A program made the translations under genes and the position numbers. From the NCBI RefSeq assembly GCF_029542085.1, contig NZ_CP107036.1, forward strand, positions 248,001-312,000: DNA of 64,000 nt, read 5' to 3'. Shown here piece by piece: positions 43,813 through 53,297 of this stretch; position 1 is the stretch's first letter; each line of letters starts with the position of its first letter. Under the pieces are notes generated by a model that was given only the letters and a program-made list of their open reading frames with translations, did no database searches and was not told where the DNA came from. Source of the DNA: Sphingobacterium sp. ML3W. GTDB lineage: Bacteria; Bacteroidota; Bacteroidia; Sphingobacteriales; Sphingobacteriaceae.

Positions 43813-45021
43813 ATGAAAATTGTATCTGTTTTTATTTTATTATTTTTTTCTTTTATAGCGGTATGGGCACAAGACCGGATAAAATACTGCAATGATTACA
43901 TCCAAACCGGTGCAGAGCGAACAGAGCAATATATACCTTACCTCAATGGTAAGCGTGTCGCTATTTTGGGTAATCCATCTACCGTGATCAAGAAAAAACA
44001 TCTTGTAGATAGTCTACTCGCCAGGGAAATTAAAATCGTAAAAATATTTGGACCTGAACATGGATTTCGCGGAAATGCCAGCAACGGAACGAAAGTGGGG
44101 GATGAAGTAGATCCAACAACCAAAATTCCGGTGATCTCACTCTATGGAAATAAAAAGAAGCCTTCGGCGAAAGATCTAAAAGATATTGATGTGTTTATCT
44201 TTGATGTGCAAGATATGGGGGTGAGGTTTTACACGAATATTAATACACTTCGGGACATCATGGAAGCCTGTGCCGAAAATGAGAAGGAACTCTTGATTTT
44301 AGATCGCCCAAATCCAAATGCGTATTTAGTTGATGGCCCTATATTGGATATGAAACATAAATCGGGTATTGGTCAGTTTCCGGTTCCGATTGCTCATGGG
44401 ATGACAATCGCTGAGTTTGCCCAGATGATTAACGGCGAGGGCTGGATGGCAACGACAAAAAAATGTAAGCTAAAGATCATACCCGTAGCGGGATATAATC
44501 ATCAAATGTTATACAAGCTTCCGGTTAATCCTTCTCCAAATTTAAACACCGAACAGAGTATTCTACTCTATCCAAGTACTTGTCTTTTTGAAGGTGTAAA
44601 GATCAATCATGGAAGGGGGACTGATTATCCCTTTACAGTTTTTGGGAGTCCAGTCTATAAAGGCGCATATCGTTTTTCGTTTACACCAGTGAGTAAAAAA
44701 GGAATGAGTGAAACACCACTTTTTATGGATGAAGAATGCTTTGGCTTAGATCTACGTGAATATGATTTGCAGAAGCTGGTGGACAGTAAGAAAATCAATC
44801 TCTCCTGGATGCAGGAGCTCTATCGGAATTCTCCTGAAAAAGATAAATTCTTTGATCAGTCATTTTCCAAGCAGATTGGCAGTATAGAAAAATTGGTTGG
44901 TGTTGATTCCTTTCGGCGACAGATAGCAGAAGGTATTTCAGAGGAAGAAATTCGAAAAAGCTGGGAGCCTGGATTAACGCATTATAAGGAAATGAGAAAG
45001 AAGTATCTTATTTATCCGTAA
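43813..45021 (+). CDS. namZ: Exo-beta-N-acetylmuramidase NamZ (DUF1343)
   Basis: 402 residues from the ATG at 43813, where a signal peptide begins (MKIVSVFILLFFSFIAVWAQ); the frame opens 13 codons earlier. DUF1343 motifs: VAILGNPSTV, KIFGPEHGFRG, FDVQDMGVRFYTNI, LLILDRPNPN and the C-terminal HGRGTDYPF. NamZ releases N-acetylmuramic acid from the non-reducing ends of peptidoglycan fragments in the periplasm. No MurNAc uptake genes are beside it. Confidence 0.88.
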   Translation: MKIVSVFILLFFSFIAVWAQDRIKYCNDYIQTGAERTEQYIPYLNGKRVAILGNPSTVIKKKHLVDSLLAREIKIVKIFGPEHGFRGNASNGTKVGDEVDPTTKIPVISLYGNKKKPSAKDLKDIDVFIFDVQDMGVRFYTNINTLRDIMEACAENEKELLILDRPNPNAYLVDGPILDMKHKSGIGQFPVPIAHGMTIAEFAQMINGEGWMATTKKCKLKIIPVAGYNHQMLYKLPVNPSPNLNTEQSILLYPSTCLFEGVKINHGRGTDYPFTVFGSPVYKGAYRFSFTPVSKKGMSETPLFMDEECFGLDLREYDLQKLVDSKKINLSWMQELYRNSPEKDKFFDQSFSKQIGSIEKLVGVDSFRRQIAEGISEEEIRKSWEPGLTHYKEMRKKYLIYP

Positions 45022-45131
45022 TCTATTTATCCGCACCGGAAGCAGTTGCATGGAATTGCGATTATTCTTACAAATGTGATAGTTGCCAATAACTAGTTTA
45101 TCGGAACCTTACTCTTTAACCTGAAAAGTAA

Positions 45132-45314
45132 ATGATGTCTGATCGAAAATATTATTGTTGTTATGTAGCTTTTTTATGGGGGCTCATCGCAAATCTAAAC
45201 CAACTCTATGGGCGACAGTTAGCGCGGAGCCCAGATCGACAGAATTATATCCCCGCTGCTGGTAGTATACTTTATTTTGGAGCTGCAGATGGCGCTGTTT
45301 ATGCCATTGAATAG
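45132..45314 (+). pseudogene. Small ORF, possible gene remnant ending like a PQQ-propeller repeat
   Basis: 60 codons. A hydrophobic N-terminal segment (CCYVAFLWGLIANL) is followed by AGSILYFGAADGAVYAIE, which looks like one PQQ/beta-propeller repeat (LYFGxxDGxVYAI). It then stops. It may be the broken start of an exported propeller protein, or a chance frame. Little else can be said of the 320-base gap it lies in. Confidence 0.3.
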
Positions 45315-45342
45315 CAGCTGTGGGCTTTATTCGAACGTTGAT

Positions 45343-45693
45343 TTATTTTCTTAAAATTTTTTCCATTGATTTGCCTTTCGCCAGTTCATCAATCAGTTTA
45401 TCTAAATAACGGACTTTTTGAACGAGAGGATCTTCAATATCTTCTATACGATAGCCGCAAATGACACCGGTAATCTTTGTTGCATTGGTGTTGAAATGCG
45501 GTGCCTGGCTGAAAAAATGTTCAAAATCGGTTTTGTCGGCGATGATCTGTTGCAGGTCCCGGGTATTATAACCTGTTAACCAAAATATGATTTCATTGAC
45601 TTCTTCTTTTGTGCGACCTTTTTTTTCTGCTTTTTGTATATAATGTGGATATACTCCAGCAAATGACATGCGATATATTCTAGTATTGTCCAT
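45343..45693 (-). CDS. DUF2200-family protein
   Basis: 116 residues, soluble. The sequence RIYRMSFAGVYPHYIQKAEKKGRT and the later FWLTGYNTRDLQQ and ITGVICGYRIEDIEDPLVQKVRYLDKLIDELAKGK (given in part) match DUF2200, a small widespread family of unknown function. Single gene. Confidence 0.82.
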   Translation of the reverse strand: MDNTRIYRMSFAGVYPHYIQKAEKKGRTKEEVNEIIFWLTGYNTRDLQQIIADKTDFEHFFSQAPHFNTNATKITGVICGYRIEDIEDPLVQKVRYLDKLIDELAKGKSMEKILRK

Positions 45694-45756
45694 TTTTCTA
45701 CTGATGATGGTTTGTGGTTTTTGCTAATTTACCATTTTTTTGAATGTAAAATTTCT

Positions 45757-46326
45757 TTACAATATCATTTTACCTGTTGTTTTATCAAAAGTAATGGTTT
45801 TGTTGGCACCTCCATAAAAGAGTGTAATGCGAAGCGTTTTATCCGTTTCCGAACTGAAAATGATGTCTTTTGCACTCCCTATTCTTATGGTTGTCCCGTC
45901 ATTATTTAATGCATTGTCGGTACAGCTAAAAACCCTTTTTTCAATTATTCCTTTTTTCTCAATTATTTCTAACCAAGGTGGGGATAAAACACTATATCCG
46001 ACGATTTGTGCACGATAATTTTCGTTTAAATCTTTCGTCATCCGTAGACCGAAAGAAGACATGGACAATACCAATGTGTAAAAGGGTAGCATCATTGGCA
46101 AGATGCTACAAATTAACCCCAATATTAATCCAGACAACATAATCTTTGCCAGGATCTTTTTCCAGAAGATTACGATTACAATTATAGTCAGTCCTAGCCA
46201 CATCCAGAAAAGTATGACGTCACTATAATAGCCGATTAAACTTATCTTTTCCAGGTAGTAAGCGAGCATATCTATACTCAGTAATAGCGTAATGATAATA
46301 TATAGTATTTGTATTTTACTTTTCAT
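45757..46326 (-). CDS. Small membrane protein of unknown function
   Basis: 189 residues from the Met at 46326 (MKSKIQILYII); the frame opens 31 codons earlier. Three or four transmembrane helices occupy the first 100 residues. The C-terminal 90 residues form a beta-rich soluble tail (TLRITLFYGGANKTITFDK). I know no family. It lies alone between DUF2200 and the ThiF gene. Confidence 0.55.
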   Translation of the reverse strand: MKSKIQILYIIITLLLSIDMLAYYLEKISLIGYYSDVILFWMWLGLTIIVIVIFWKKILAKIMLSGLILGLICSILPMMLPFYTLVLSMSSFGLRMTKDLNENYRAQIVGYSVLSPPWLEIIEKKGIIEKRVFSCTDNALNNDGTTIRIGSAKDIIFSSETDKTLRITLFYGGANKTITFDKTTGKMIL

Positions 46327-46553
46327 TGTAGTGATTTGTCGTTTAAAATAGGATTTTTTTTGCATAGATTTTAATGGGCTTGTCAAATGATACCATCCGA
46401 TTACGATACTAAATATCACAATCGGAGAGCTTATGGTCGCGCCTAGTTCTTGAACTGTTTTTGGACATAGTCTTTAAGATTAATCGGTAAAGACAACATA
46501 ATAATTTTAAAATTATAGCCTTACCTTTATAGGATACAAAATTGTCTTAAAAA

Positions 46554-47300
46554 ATGAGTTTGAGATACAAACGTAACATCATTCATGTAAAGGAAGAAGA
46601 GCAACAAGTTATAAAGGATTTTCCGATACTGATTGGGGGCTGCGGTATTGGTAGCTATATTGCTGAGTGTCTGTTGCGGATGGGATTTGAAAATTTGATC
46701 ATTATCGATGGTGATCTTGTGGAACTGACCAATCTTAATCGCCAGAATTATGTAGCGGGAGATATCGGTGTAAATAAAGCTATCGCTTTAAAAGAACGAT
46801 TGGTGGCCATTAATCCCGATGCAAAGATTACAGCTTATCCTGAATTTCTAAATAAGGGTAATTTGTATAGTCTTGATTTAAATTGTAAAGTGGCTATTAA
46901 CGCCCTGGATTTTTCCTCCGATATCCCTTTTTTATTTGATGAATACATGGCACAGAAAAATATCCCTGTTATTCATCCTTACAATTTGGGTTGGGCGGGG
47001 TTTTTAACTGTCATTACACCTGATAGTCGTAATTTACGATCTTTAAATGTTGAACATCAAGCGTTTGATGTGAACGTTGGGAAATATATTGTTGATAGAC
47101 TACAAGAAAAAAGTATTGATACAGAATGGCTTGAGGATTTTCTTTTAGAATATGGTAAAATAGCAATGGATTCGCCACCTCCACAGTTGTCATTGGGGTT
47201 ATATCTATTATCTGGAATGGTCTGCCATATTGTGTTTAACATCGCTACAGATAAAGTAATAAAAGTATTTCCTGAATCCTACTATTTGTCTCTAAAATAA
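46554..47300 (+). CDS. ThiF/MoeB-like (E1-type) adenylyltransferase
   Basis: 248 residues. The E1 fold is shown by LIGGCGIGSYIAECLLR (GxGxxG at 28-33), IIDGDLVELTNLNRQ (Asp52/Asp54, Asn62, Arg63, Gln64), a Lys at 75, and INALDFSSD with Asp119 in the MoeB Asp130 position. It lacks the CxxC zinc pairs of MoeB/ThiF, so it is a stripped-down adenylating enzyme. It would adenylate a carboxylate, often a peptide or ubiquitin-like C-terminus. No thiamin or molybdopterin genes are nearby. The partner is an acyltransferase 104 bases downstream. Confidence 0.85.
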   Translation: MSLRYKRNIIHVKEEEQQVIKDFPILIGGCGIGSYIAECLLRMGFENLIIIDGDLVELTNLNRQNYVAGDIGVNKAIALKERLVAINPDAKITAYPEFLNKGNLYSLDLNCKVAINALDFSSDIPFLFDEYMAQKNIPVIHPYNLGWAGFLTVITPDSRNLRSLNVEHQAFDVNVGKYIVDRLQEKSIDTEWLEDFLLEYGKIAMDSPPPQLSLGLYLLSGMVCHIVFNIATDKVIKVFPESYYLSLK

Positions 47301-47404
47301 TAACAGCAGACATATATAAATTCTTCTTATTTCACACTACATGTTGTTGATTTAATAATTTAAAATAAAAGTCCTTATTTTTATAATTCTTGATTTATAT
47401 CTAC

Positions 47405-48115
47405 ATGAATTGGACGTCTGAAGATTATTACTTTACTAAACTTGAGAAAAAAGAGCTTTCAGAGTTTATTCATTTTTATCTAAGTACGACAAGAGAATAC
47501 TTTAATCTGGATAGTTCTCCTGATGAAGAATACTTTCGCCAATATGAGAATCTGATTCGAGAAGACTTGATCTTTTTTGATAAATCAATTTATTACGTTT
47601 TACGCGACAAAGAAAAACATGCTATCCAAGCCTCCATTCGTATTACTTATTGGGATAGGGAAACTATATTGCCAATTCAACAGTTATTTGCAATAAAAAA
47701 AGAAGATCTATTGATTCCAGATATTGATCATTTTTGGCATATAGGTCGTTTCATTATTTCACAAAAAATTACTGGACAGCGCATCAGTGTGCTTAAAAAG
47801 ATGCTTTTTGATGCATTTTTCCCTCCATTTTACTTTGAAAATGGATTAATTATTGCAGAATGTGATAAGAAATTGGTTCGTACATTATTTAATTTAGGTA
47901 TACCTTCTTACCAACTAGGCATACCAATTATTTATTTATATTCGGAAACACTACCTATTTATATAAAAACAACATGGCTGGAGTCTTTTATAGAAAAGAA
48001 CAAATTGGCACAGTATTGTTTTAGTAATACGATAGACGCTCACAAAATCCTTGACACAGGGAAAAAAATACCTATACATAAGAATACTAAAGATGAAGAT
48101 ATAGAGTCTTATTAA
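47405..48115 (+). CDS. LuxI/FeeM-like acyltransferase (GNAT fold), putative
   Basis: 236 residues from the ATG at 47405 (MNWTSEDYYF). The layout resembles N-acyl amino acid or acyl-homoserine-lactone synthases: strands AIQASIRITYW (Arg79), then DIDHFWHIGRFII (Arg115-Phe116 in the place of the LuxI E-x-x-RF motif, but with His for Glu), VLKKMLFDAFFPPF, and ECDKKLVRTLFNLGIP. It is more AT-rich than its surroundings. It is convergent with a LuxR-type regulator, overlapping by four bases. The family assignment is by pattern and is not certain. Confidence 0.55.
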   Translation: MNWTSEDYYFTKLEKKELSEFIHFYLSTTREYFNLDSSPDEEYFRQYENLIREDLIFFDKSIYYVLRDKEKHAIQASIRITYWDRETILPIQQLFAIKKEDLLIPDIDHFWHIGRFIISQKITGQRISVLKKMLFDAFFPPFYFENGLIIAECDKKLVRTLFNLGIPSYQLGIPIIYLYSETLPIYIKTTWLESFIEKNKLAQYCFSNTIDAHKILDTGKKIPIHKNTKDEDIESY

Positions 48116-48873
48116 AATAAAGACTGCTCAATTGCTAAAGCTGTGGCCTCAGTGATACTTTTTACTTTTAGTTTGGAAAATATTTGTTTTTTGTGAAATT
48201 TTATCGTGTCTATAGAAACGTAAAGTTTATCTGCTATCTGATCCATAGTTAACCCTTGCGCAGAAAATAGAAGAATATCTTTTTCTCGGGGCTTAAGTTT
48301 AACATGCGGTGCTTCGACCCAACGATCTTTTTCCAAATTGTACTCAAATTGTTTTCCGTTCTCATCGGACTTGAATTTAATATTTCCTGCATTAGCGTGT
48401 GAAGAAATAGAAACAACACAAAGCGCTATCCAAGGATTTGAAGATTTATCTAAAAGTATTGGCTTAAGTTTGTGATTTATCAATAAGGGTTTTCCATTCG
48501 ATTGTTTCAAATGGAAATCGTAGGATATGGAATGTTTTAATCTCTCTTCTTTCGAAAGATTTTCAAAAAAATCGAATCCGACATCGTTTATTTTTTTTAA
48601 TAGATGTATGTCCTGTTCTGGTACATTATCAAAATAATGTTGATAACCTTTCTTTAAAACTTCGGCAGGGGAGTTTCCACATAGGAAGATGGGGTTGTCA
48701 GACACAAACAAAAAGCTCTTTTTAGAGTAGTCGATTAAATATATACTTTGATAGGTTAATCTGCTTAAAGATTTCGCGAAATTAATAAAAGCATCTATGA
48801 TCTCATAATCATCTTTGCTAAAGGTATCTTTAACGTGTACAGGCTTAAAAAAATCTTCAATCTCAATCTTCAT
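48112..48873 (-). CDS. LuxR-type HTH regulator with PAS-like N-terminus
   Basis: 253 residues. The C-terminal LuxR helix-turn-helix is clear: KLKPREKDILLFSAQGLTMD, then DTIKFHKKQIFSKLKVKS. The N-terminal 160 residues resemble the PAS-like sensing part of Bacteroidota regulators (SIYLIDYSKKSFLFVSDNP), not the autoinducer-binding domain of LuxR proper. A TATTTTTG box on the minus strand (48950-48957) may be its -7 element. Its 3' end overlaps the acyltransferase gene by four bases, which ties it to that locus. Confidence 0.85.
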   Translation of the reverse strand: MKIEIEDFFKPVHVKDTFSKDDYEIIDAFINFAKSLSRLTYQSIYLIDYSKKSFLFVSDNPIFLCGNSPAEVLKKGYQHYFDNVPEQDIHLLKKINDVGFDFFENLSKEERLKHSISYDFHLKQSNGKPLLINHKLKPILLDKSSNPWIALCVVSISSHANAGNIKFKSDENGKQFEYNLEKDRWVEAPHVKLKPREKDILLFSAQGLTMDQIADKLYVSIDTIKFHKKQIFSKLKVKSITEATALAIEQSLF

Positions 48874-49531
48874 AGTATTAATGGCAAAAATGATCTATTA
48901 TCGCTTTGAAATTTCCAATTAAACTAATATTATTTCTGCTCGCAAATTACAAAAATAACAATCCAGTCTAAAGTAATTAACGAAAAATAGGCTTTTCTGA
49001 CCTTTCTACGTCTATTTAGAACGTTGGTTAAAAGAGCATCTAATTTTTTCATTAAACCCTTATGACATAATGGGATAATATCCTACACAAATGGGTAGAA
49101 TATCATTCCCCTTGATAAAATGTAGTATTTTAGTTTCTATCTTTAATATTGTCAAAGCAATTTAAAATTATATAAATATAGTCTATTGGATTCAAAATAC
49201 CCAATGGTATGTCTTGCTTTATGTAGGATTTTAGTAAAGATCGTAATGCAATGACACCTTCGAAAAAAACTTATTCCTAATATCTCTCCTAATTATTTCA
49301 ATTTTTGATTCAACCTGACTGCGCTAAGTGATCCTTAATTCGATTGTGTTATGAAGTATTACAAATACTTTAAATAGAATTCTTGGGTATAATAATATGT
49401 ATGTACATTTATATTCTATTGCTTGGTATTTATTGTTTTTTATAGTAATATTGTATGCTTAATCTAATTTTTTGTGCTTTTACTTCTGTCTTTAAGCTGC
49501 TTTATTGTTTTTTTATAATGTATATACAATA
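48874..49531. other. Long AT-rich intergenic region
   Basis: About 660 bases with no credible ORF on either strand and many short AT-palindromes (for example GGATAATATCC at 49073-49083). It separates the LuxR gene from the GH92 cluster. It could hold a small RNA, an old insertion, or just long upstream regions. I see no strong terminator. Confidence 0.4.
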
Positions 49532-49561
49532 TTGCAATTATTGATAGTTTGAATAATTTTG
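49532..49561 (+). promoter_or_regulatory. Promoter of the first GH92 gene
   Basis: TTG (49532-49534), 19 bases, TAATTTTG (49554-49561), a consensus Bacteroidota promoter 120 bases before the GH92 start. Confidence 0.55.
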
Positions 49562-49680
49562 AGATGGTTTTTCTTTATGCATTTTAATTTGGATGTGGGA
49601 TGATAAATTTAAACATGTAAAAGAACTGAATACTTGGATAGGCATTTATAGCATACTTTTTATTATAAAATCCATCAATT

Positions 49681-52600
49681 ATGAAAATGCATTTCCCCAT
49701 TTCCGTTTTCACCAGCTTATTGCTAATGACAGGACAGCTTGTTTCGGGGCAAGAAAATACCATTTGGCAACTGGGCAGTTCCGATGGCTCCAACAGAGAA
49801 TTCGCCCTGGCTCCACATGATTACAAGAAATTTCTGGAACATGATTTTGGCTACGAAGACAATTACTTTGTAGTCGGGCAATCTTCGTTGTCAAGAGATT
49901 TGCCTTATGTGTTACCCGGACCTGCCAATGGATGGGGTGGGACTGGCGGAACCTCTGGCCTAAGAACCCATTTTTTGAATTTATACAGCGTATTAAGTGG
50001 TCAAGTTGAAAATGGGAAATGGGCTCTGGAAGTAAAATTAGCAAATAGTGATCCTCAAAATAAACCGACCTTACAAATCGCAATCAATGGTAGATCTTAT
50101 AATTACGAACTGAAGAATGGGGACGGATCCGTTGATCCTGTAGGTACAGGTTCAAAGTCTGGGGCTTCTACGATACGGATAACATTACCCGAACATGTTA
50201 TTGCAGAGGGGTTTAACCAGTTTACGCTTACTGTAATAAAGGGAGGGTGGGTTGAGTTTGACTCCTTTAAACTATTGGGTCCCCAACAGGTGAAATTGTT
50301 GAGAGATTACACTTCAATAATTAAAGGGGTACGGCAGTCGGATTTTGAATTGAAAAATGGAAACGAGCGCATACAGTATATGCTCGTTGATCTATTGAAA
50401 TTGAAAGATGATGAACGTATAAAAGTGTTGCTGGATGGAAGAAAAATCTATGATAAAACTCATGAGAAGGGCTTATCTCGACTTGAGATTCCAATGCCTT
50501 ATGCATCGAAAGAGGTACGGAGTAAATATGCAATATATATCAACGATAAACTAATTCAAACATCTTCTATAAAACGATCTCCAAAAAGATTGGGTGGGGT
50601 TTCGGATTATGTCAACACCATGATAGGGGCTGCGCATTCTAGATGGATGCTGGCACCGGGACCGTGGATGCCATTTGGAATGGTAAAGATTAGTCCCGAT
50701 AATCAGAATATTGGCTGGCAGGCTGGTTATGAACCTTCAATAGAATCTATTGGTACATTTAGCCATATACACGAATGGACAATGGCTGGACTGGGCACAT
50801 TTCCAACAGCAGGCCAATTGAAGACTAGTGTCGGAGACCAATATAGTACGCATTCAGGTTACCGTTCGGCAATAGATAAGGCAAGTGAACAGGCTCCATT
50901 GGGGTACTATTCCGTTCATCTTCTTGACCAGGATATTGACGCAAAGCTAACCGCAGGAACACGGTCCAGTTTCCAGAAATATACTTATCATAAATCAGAT
51001 ACTGGACGTATTATGATTGATCTTAAAGTGAACGGAGAATATGATTATAAGATCAAAGATCTCTCACTCAAAAAGGTCTCTGATTATAAGGTTATTGGCT
51101 ACAGTAACCAATTGTCCGAAAATGTCTGGTCTACCGATGCGAAACAAGATTATGTTGTCTATTTTGTCATGGAATTTGATAAGCCGATTATCAATTTCGG
51201 AACTTGGCATAATGGTCGCATAACAGATCAGTCTGATCTGGTTGCCGATAGTGCTCAATCCGCTGGTATGTATGTAGAATTCGATGTTCGTAAAAACAAG
51301 GAAGTGCAGCTGCGGACTGGGATTTCCTATGTCAGTATAGCCAATGCTGCAGAAAATTTGAAAACAGAACTTTCAGATCCATTTGGATGGTCTTTTGAAC
51401 GTGTGGTCGCCAACCAACATCGGGTGTGGAATGAATTATTGGGGCGCCTGGAGATAAAGAGTAATGACTATTTGGAAAAAGAGAAGTTTTATACAAATAT
51501 GTATCGTACCCTGGCCAGCCGTAATACTTTTAGCGACGTCAATGGGCAATGGCGGTCTTCTGATGAGACGATCAGAACGATGAAACATCCGGGGGACCTT
51601 GCCCTTGGCTGTGATGCATTTTGGAATACCTTCTGGAATTTAAATCAATTCTGGAATCTGGTTACACCGGAATGGTCGAATAAATGGGTGCGGTCGCAAT
51701 TGGCTATGTATGATGCCGACGGTTGGTTGGCAAAAGGTCCTGCTGGGATGGAATATATTCCAGTGATGGTTGCTGAACACGAGATTCCTTTGATTGTAGG
51801 GGCCTATCAGATGGGAATACGTGATTACGATGTCACAAAGGCATTTGAAGCGATCAAGAAAATGCAGACAACAAGTCCGCTGAAATTTGAAGGTGGCTTT
51901 GCCGGTAACCGGGATCTGGATGTTTATCTGAAGTATAAGTATGTGCCTTATGACCTTGGTCGTTTCTCAAATTCCCTGGAGTATAGTTTTGATGATTGGA
52001 CTGTAGGACAATTTGCAAAGTCCTTGGGAAAGGAAAAGGAATACAATTATTTTAATGATAGAGGTAGCTGGTGGAAGAATGCGATAGATGTTAAAAGTGG
52101 TTATGCGAGGATGAAAGATGCCAAGGGGGAATGGTACCGGGACTTTGATCCATTTAAATCTGGAGCCAATCATCATTATGTTGAAGGAAATGCATGGCAG
52201 TTGACATTCTTTGTACCTCAGGATATCCCAGCATTAGCTAAAATGATTGGTGAGGATGTGTTTCTAAAGCGTTTGGAATGGGGATTCGGAGAAAGTGAAA
52301 AATGGCGGTATAATGGACCAAATGATCAATACTGGGATTATCCGGTTGTTCAGGGAAATCAACAGTCTATGCATTTTGCTTATATTTTTAACTGGTTGAA
52401 CAAACCATGGCTTACACAAAAATGGAGCCGGTCTATCGGTGAACGCTATTACGGACAGGGTATTTCTAACGCTTACCTGGGTGATGAGGATCAAGGACAG
52501 ATGAGCGCTTGGTATATCATGAATGCAATAGGATTATTTCAGCTAGACGGAGGGACGCGAACAAAGCCAATTTATGAAATTGGTAGTCCATCTTTTGAAG

Positions 52601-52818
52601 AAATTAAAATTAAGTTGGGACGGCAATATGGTCGAGGAGATCAATTCACTATTAAAGCTAAAAATGCGAGCAAAAAGAATATGTATGTGCAGGGCGCAAC
52701 TTTAAACGGTAAACCTCTGCAGACATTCTATTTTGACGCTGCGGAATTGCTAAAAGGAGGTGAATTAGTTTTGGAAATGGGGGATAAGCCGAATATGCAA
52801 TGGGGCGTGTCGCATTAA
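49681..52818 (+). CDS. GH92 alpha-mannosidase with N-terminal rhamnogalacturonan lyase-like module
   Basis: 1045 residues with a signal peptide (ending LVSGQ). Residues about 27-200 (WQLGSSDGSNREFALAPHDY ... GWVEFDSFKLLG) resemble the accessory beta-sandwich of rhamnogalacturonate lyases. GH92 starts near 300: DYVNTMIGAAHSRWMLAPGP, PFGMVKISPDNQN, TFSHIHEWTMAG, the general-acid segment VEGNAWQLTFFVPQD and the base region GDEDQGQMSAWY (instead of the usual GNDDxGQMSAWY). GH92 enzymes are calcium-dependent exo-alpha-mannosidases on N-glycans or mannan. It is the first of three GH92 genes. Confidence 0.92.
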   Translation: MKMHFPISVFTSLLLMTGQLVSGQENTIWQLGSSDGSNREFALAPHDYKKFLEHDFGYEDNYFVVGQSSLSRDLPYVLPGPANGWGGTGGTSGLRTHFLNLYSVLSGQVENGKWALEVKLANSDPQNKPTLQIAINGRSYNYELKNGDGSVDPVGTGSKSGASTIRITLPEHVIAEGFNQFTLTVIKGGWVEFDSFKLLGPQQVKLLRDYTSIIKGVRQSDFELKNGNERIQYMLVDLLKLKDDERIKVLLDGRKIYDKTHEKGLSRLEIPMPYASKEVRSKYAIYINDKLIQTSSIKRSPKRLGGVSDYVNTMIGAAHSRWMLAPGPWMPFGMVKISPDNQNIGWQAGYEPSIESIGTFSHIHEWTMAGLGTFPTAGQLKTSVGDQYSTHSGYRSAIDKASEQAPLGYYSVHLLDQDIDAKLTAGTRSSFQKYTYHKSDTGRIMIDLKVNGEYDYKIKDLSLKKVSDYKVIGYSNQLSENVWSTDAKQDYVVYFVMEFDKPIINFGTWHNGRITDQSDLVADSAQSAGMYVEFDVRKNKEVQLRTGISYVSIANAAENLKTELSDPFGWSFERVVANQHRVWNELLGRLEIKSNDYLEKEKFYTNMYRTLASRNTFSDVNGQWRSSDETIRTMKHPGDLALGCDAFWNTFWNLNQFWNLVTPEWSNKWVRSQLAMYDADGWLAKGPAGMEYIPVMVAEHEIPLIVGAYQMGIRDYDVTKAFEAIKKMQTTSPLKFEGGFAGNRDLDVYLKYKYVPYDLGRFSNSLEYSFDDWTVGQFAKSLGKEKEYNYFNDRGSWWKNAIDVKSGYARMKDAKGEWYRDFDPFKSGANHHYVEGNAWQLTFFVPQDIPALAKMIGEDVFLKRLEWGFGESEKWRYNGPNDQYWDYPVVQGNQQSMHFAYIFNWLNKPWLTQKWSRSIGERYYGQGISNAYLGDEDQGQMSAWYIMNAIGLFQLDGGTRTKPIYEIGSPSFEEIKIKLGRQYGRGDQFTIKAKNASKKNMYVQGATLNGKPLQTFYFDAAELLKGGELVLEMGDKPNMQWGVSH

Positions 52819-52963
52819 TCATGTATCACTGAGATGGACTTTAATGGGATATGATATCTTCAGATTGCAGCTTTCCGCATCGAACAGTACTGTTTGTTAA
52901 AGTTTGGTTAAACATAGAAGGACAGAATAACAAAGCTCGGGGAATGGCGTTATCAATGTAGTT

Positions 52964-53030
52964 TTCATAATTTAGGTTAATAATTGGTTAGTTAGTAAAA
53001 ATCCTGAAGTTCCCCGCTTCAGGATTTTTT
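52964..53030 (-). repeat. Structured RNA-like repeat, copy 4 (minus strand)
   Basis: On the minus strand: stem AAAAATCCTGAAG / CTTCAGGATTTTT (plus-strand arms 52997-53009 and 53017-53029) with loop CGGGGAA, identical to copy 1. The conserved block with ATTATTAACCTAAATT follows, then ATGAA (one T fewer than the other copies). The ATG opens a 23-codon ORF (52968 to 52897), then nothing. It lies between two plus-strand GH92 genes, so it has no gene of its own. Confidence 0.8.
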
Positions 53031-53297
53031 GTTGAATGATCTTTCTTCTTGGATATAACAAGCATTAGCGGCTGTATTTTGATATTATTACCTTACTTTA
53101 AGATACCTAGGGGCCTGATGAATTTGCGTCTGTTTTTAGTCTTGCTAAATCCTATTAACATTGTAAAATGATAGATATAACTGCTGTCGATATTTGTAAA
53201 TCTTTGGTATTATCTGTAGTATTGTGACTACACTTAAAAATGTGCAATCTACTGCTCACTGTATCAGAAAAAAGTAGATTGTCTTTATCAAGATGAT
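53031..53297. other. Region upstream of the second GH92 gene
   Basis: AT-rich non-coding DNA. It should hold the promoter of the second GH92 gene. I cannot point to a consensus pair. Confidence 0.4.

Noticed and set aside
47301-47404. MccA-like short peptide substrate for the ThiF enzyme
   Set aside because: The only ATG-initiated frame is four codons long and has no plausible ribosome site.
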